Both the position numbers and the translations under genes were made by a program. This document shows, one piece after another, positions 62,756 through 64,000 of a stretch of 64,000 nucleotides of DNA; the first letter of the stretch is position 1; each line of letters starts with the position of its first letter. The notes under the pieces are model-generated. The model had not been told where the DNA came from, ran no database searches, and saw only the letters and a list, made by a program, of their open reading frames with translations. The stretch is from Turritopsis dohrnii (lineage: Eukaryota; Cnidaria; Hydrozoa; Anthoathecata; Oceaniidae), in the NCBI GenBank assembly GCA_027922465.2, contig BQMF02000212.1:587240-651239 (forward strand), in the 5' to 3' direction.

Positions 62756-62935
62756 TGAAATTTTGGTATTAGCCTAATTTTGGTACTAGCCTAATTTTTT
62801 GCTTCAGTTTCTGAACGTGGTCGTGTTGGTGCGTATAAAAAGAACGCTCTACTTTCAAACAAATTAGGCTAGTACCAAATTTTGGTACTAGCTTAATTTT
62901 CGACCACGTTCAGAAACTGAAGCAAAAAAAATGTT
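62756..62935. repeat. Complex inverted repeat
   Basis: Left arm has AGCCTAATTTTGGTACTAGC then TTGCTTCAGTTTCTGAACGT. The right arm has inverted copies of both blocks, plus a local palindrome GCTAGTACCAAATTTTGG. Probably a hairpin-type MITE without clear target duplication. Confidence 0.7.
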
Positions 62936-64000
62936 TTAGCGTCAAGTCGTTGTTTCATCTAGACTAAAACGATTGTAGCGATACTGAAATTGAGTCCTTT
63001 TGATGGAAATACCAGTACCATGTATTGTGGAAATGATATCTTTTCTTATATACCTACGTCTTTTTGTCCTCGGTCATCTTATCCAGTATGACGATATTAC
63101 AAAACGTGTAATTGAAACAAGCACAGGCTAACCAAACTCCATCCGGTTTTCAAACTATAGGTCGGCTTATGATGCAGTCGTTCGCTATACCGACTTTCTA
63201 TACCCTGTTCCGTTGTCCCTGTAATATACCTTTTGCTATGTACCGAGTACTTTCTGATTCCTAATTTATGTGTTTCACACCAGGTAAAATTTTCTTTGGT
63301 AGGAATTGGGCGACTTTTCAGATACTTTAATAAAAAATTCTGTCCTGGTTCGTTGGGTTTTTTTTATATACGTTTTCAATGGAAAGATCTCCTGATACAC
63401 GTATGGATCTTAAAATCGCAGTAACCATTGCAGAAGAATCTTCCTCTTTGGAACATCTATTCGTCATCAGATAATCCCTGTCTAATTACAAAAATAAAAA
63501 GAAAGCAATTCATAATTGCCTTTATTAACATATTTAATTTTCAATCGAAATCAACCGACTTTATCAAGAATAGCTTGCTAAAAGAAACGTTTTGATGAAG
63601 GACAGAAAAACAAGCTTCATGGCAGCTATGGTAAGTGTTATATGATTTTTCCCACTGCCCATGCTCAATTTTTAACGATTCAAGCCTTTCCCGAATTTAT
63701 TTTATTTATTATTTATTGATTTGTTTGTTTATTTATTTATTAATTTATCAATTTCTGGATTGTAGAAACAGAGCGCTTAATATTATTAATAGCTGCTTAC
63801 TGACATCCTTATCTCGATCATCAATAATAGTCCGCAGTCCAAACCTTGTTGTATCTGTTCGGGTTAATGAGAACTTGCGATTTCCTTTCTTCTTTCAAAC
63901 AAACAGTTTTTTCTCCTAGTTATCAAGTTTAGCCTCGTTTCTATGTATCTATGAAATACAAAGTTTTGACTGCAAGTTAGTAGTTATCTTAACCGTTAAT
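62936..64000. other. Terminal stretch with one possible first exon
   Basis: No full gene. At 63595-63630 an ATG-started 12-codon segment ending at a GTAAGT donor could open a gene continuing past the window. Confidence 0.3.
63595..63630 (+). CDS. Possible first coding exon of an unknown downstream gene
   Basis: ATG AAG GAC... reads MKDRKTSFMAAM and stops precisely at a consensus GTAAGT donor. No family can be recognised from 12 residues. It may equally be chance. Confidence 0.2.

Overview
This is a metazoan nuclear window: AT-rich, with spliced genes, GT-AG introns and conserved animal housekeeping proteins buried in a very dense layer of mostly non-autonomous DNA transposons, plus LINE, Penelope and SINE remnants. 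Gene structure, repeat families (including short hairpin elements ending in a CCTCGTCCCCAGGG-type sequence) and base composition suggest an early-branching invertebrate, most likely a cnidarian and possibly a hydrozoan. That assignment is inference; no ribosomal or mitochondrial marker is present.

Layout. (1) 1-8.3 kb: RANBP3-like Ran-binding protein on +, eleven coding exons rebuilt here in one continuous frame. (2) 8.3-12.3 kb: convergent intergenic gap with MITEs and a 28-bp tandem repeat. (3) 12.3-28.85 kb: MED26, the Mediator subunit, on -. Its N-terminal TFIIS-N/LW domain is split over three exons separated by a 15.3-kb intron. That intron holds a LINE fragment, a Penelope fragment, a MADF-like pseudogene carrying a four-element nest, a second LINE and several MITEs. 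(4) 31.0-40.2 kb: a hAT-like element has received two insertions that share one terminal inverted repeat and a TAA target duplication. The larger (6.2 kb) encodes a spliced DDE transposase resembling bacterial ISAzo13 and eukaryotic Zator transposases, and a second spliced protein with a chromo/Tudor-like barrel, a coiled coil and a BEN domain. (5) 40.5-52.15 kb: a tandem array of a ~1.29-kb repeat unit, each unit interrupted by different transposons, one 7.5 kb long with further nesting. (6) 52.3-56.2 kb: three intron-free coding regions on +: PSMG4 and ADAT2 only 25 nt apart (operon-like), then a mitochondrial-type alpha carbonic anhydrase. (7) 58.6-62.2 kb: adenylate kinase 3 (GTP:AMP phosphotransferase), seven coding exons, with a tRNA-derived SINE and a MITE in its introns.

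The host genes do not form one pathway. Their functions are nucleocytoplasmic transport (RANBP3), transcription (MED26), proteasome assembly (PSMG4), tRNA wobble editing (ADAT2) and mitochondrial metabolism (carbonic anhydrase, AK3). The most novel item is the two-gene transposon at 31.4-37.7 kb and its non-autonomous relative at 37.9-40.2 kb. The relative keeps the terminal repeat but has an entirely different subterminal repeat vocabulary. Exons, target duplications and terminal repeats were read by eye; no search or alignment was run.
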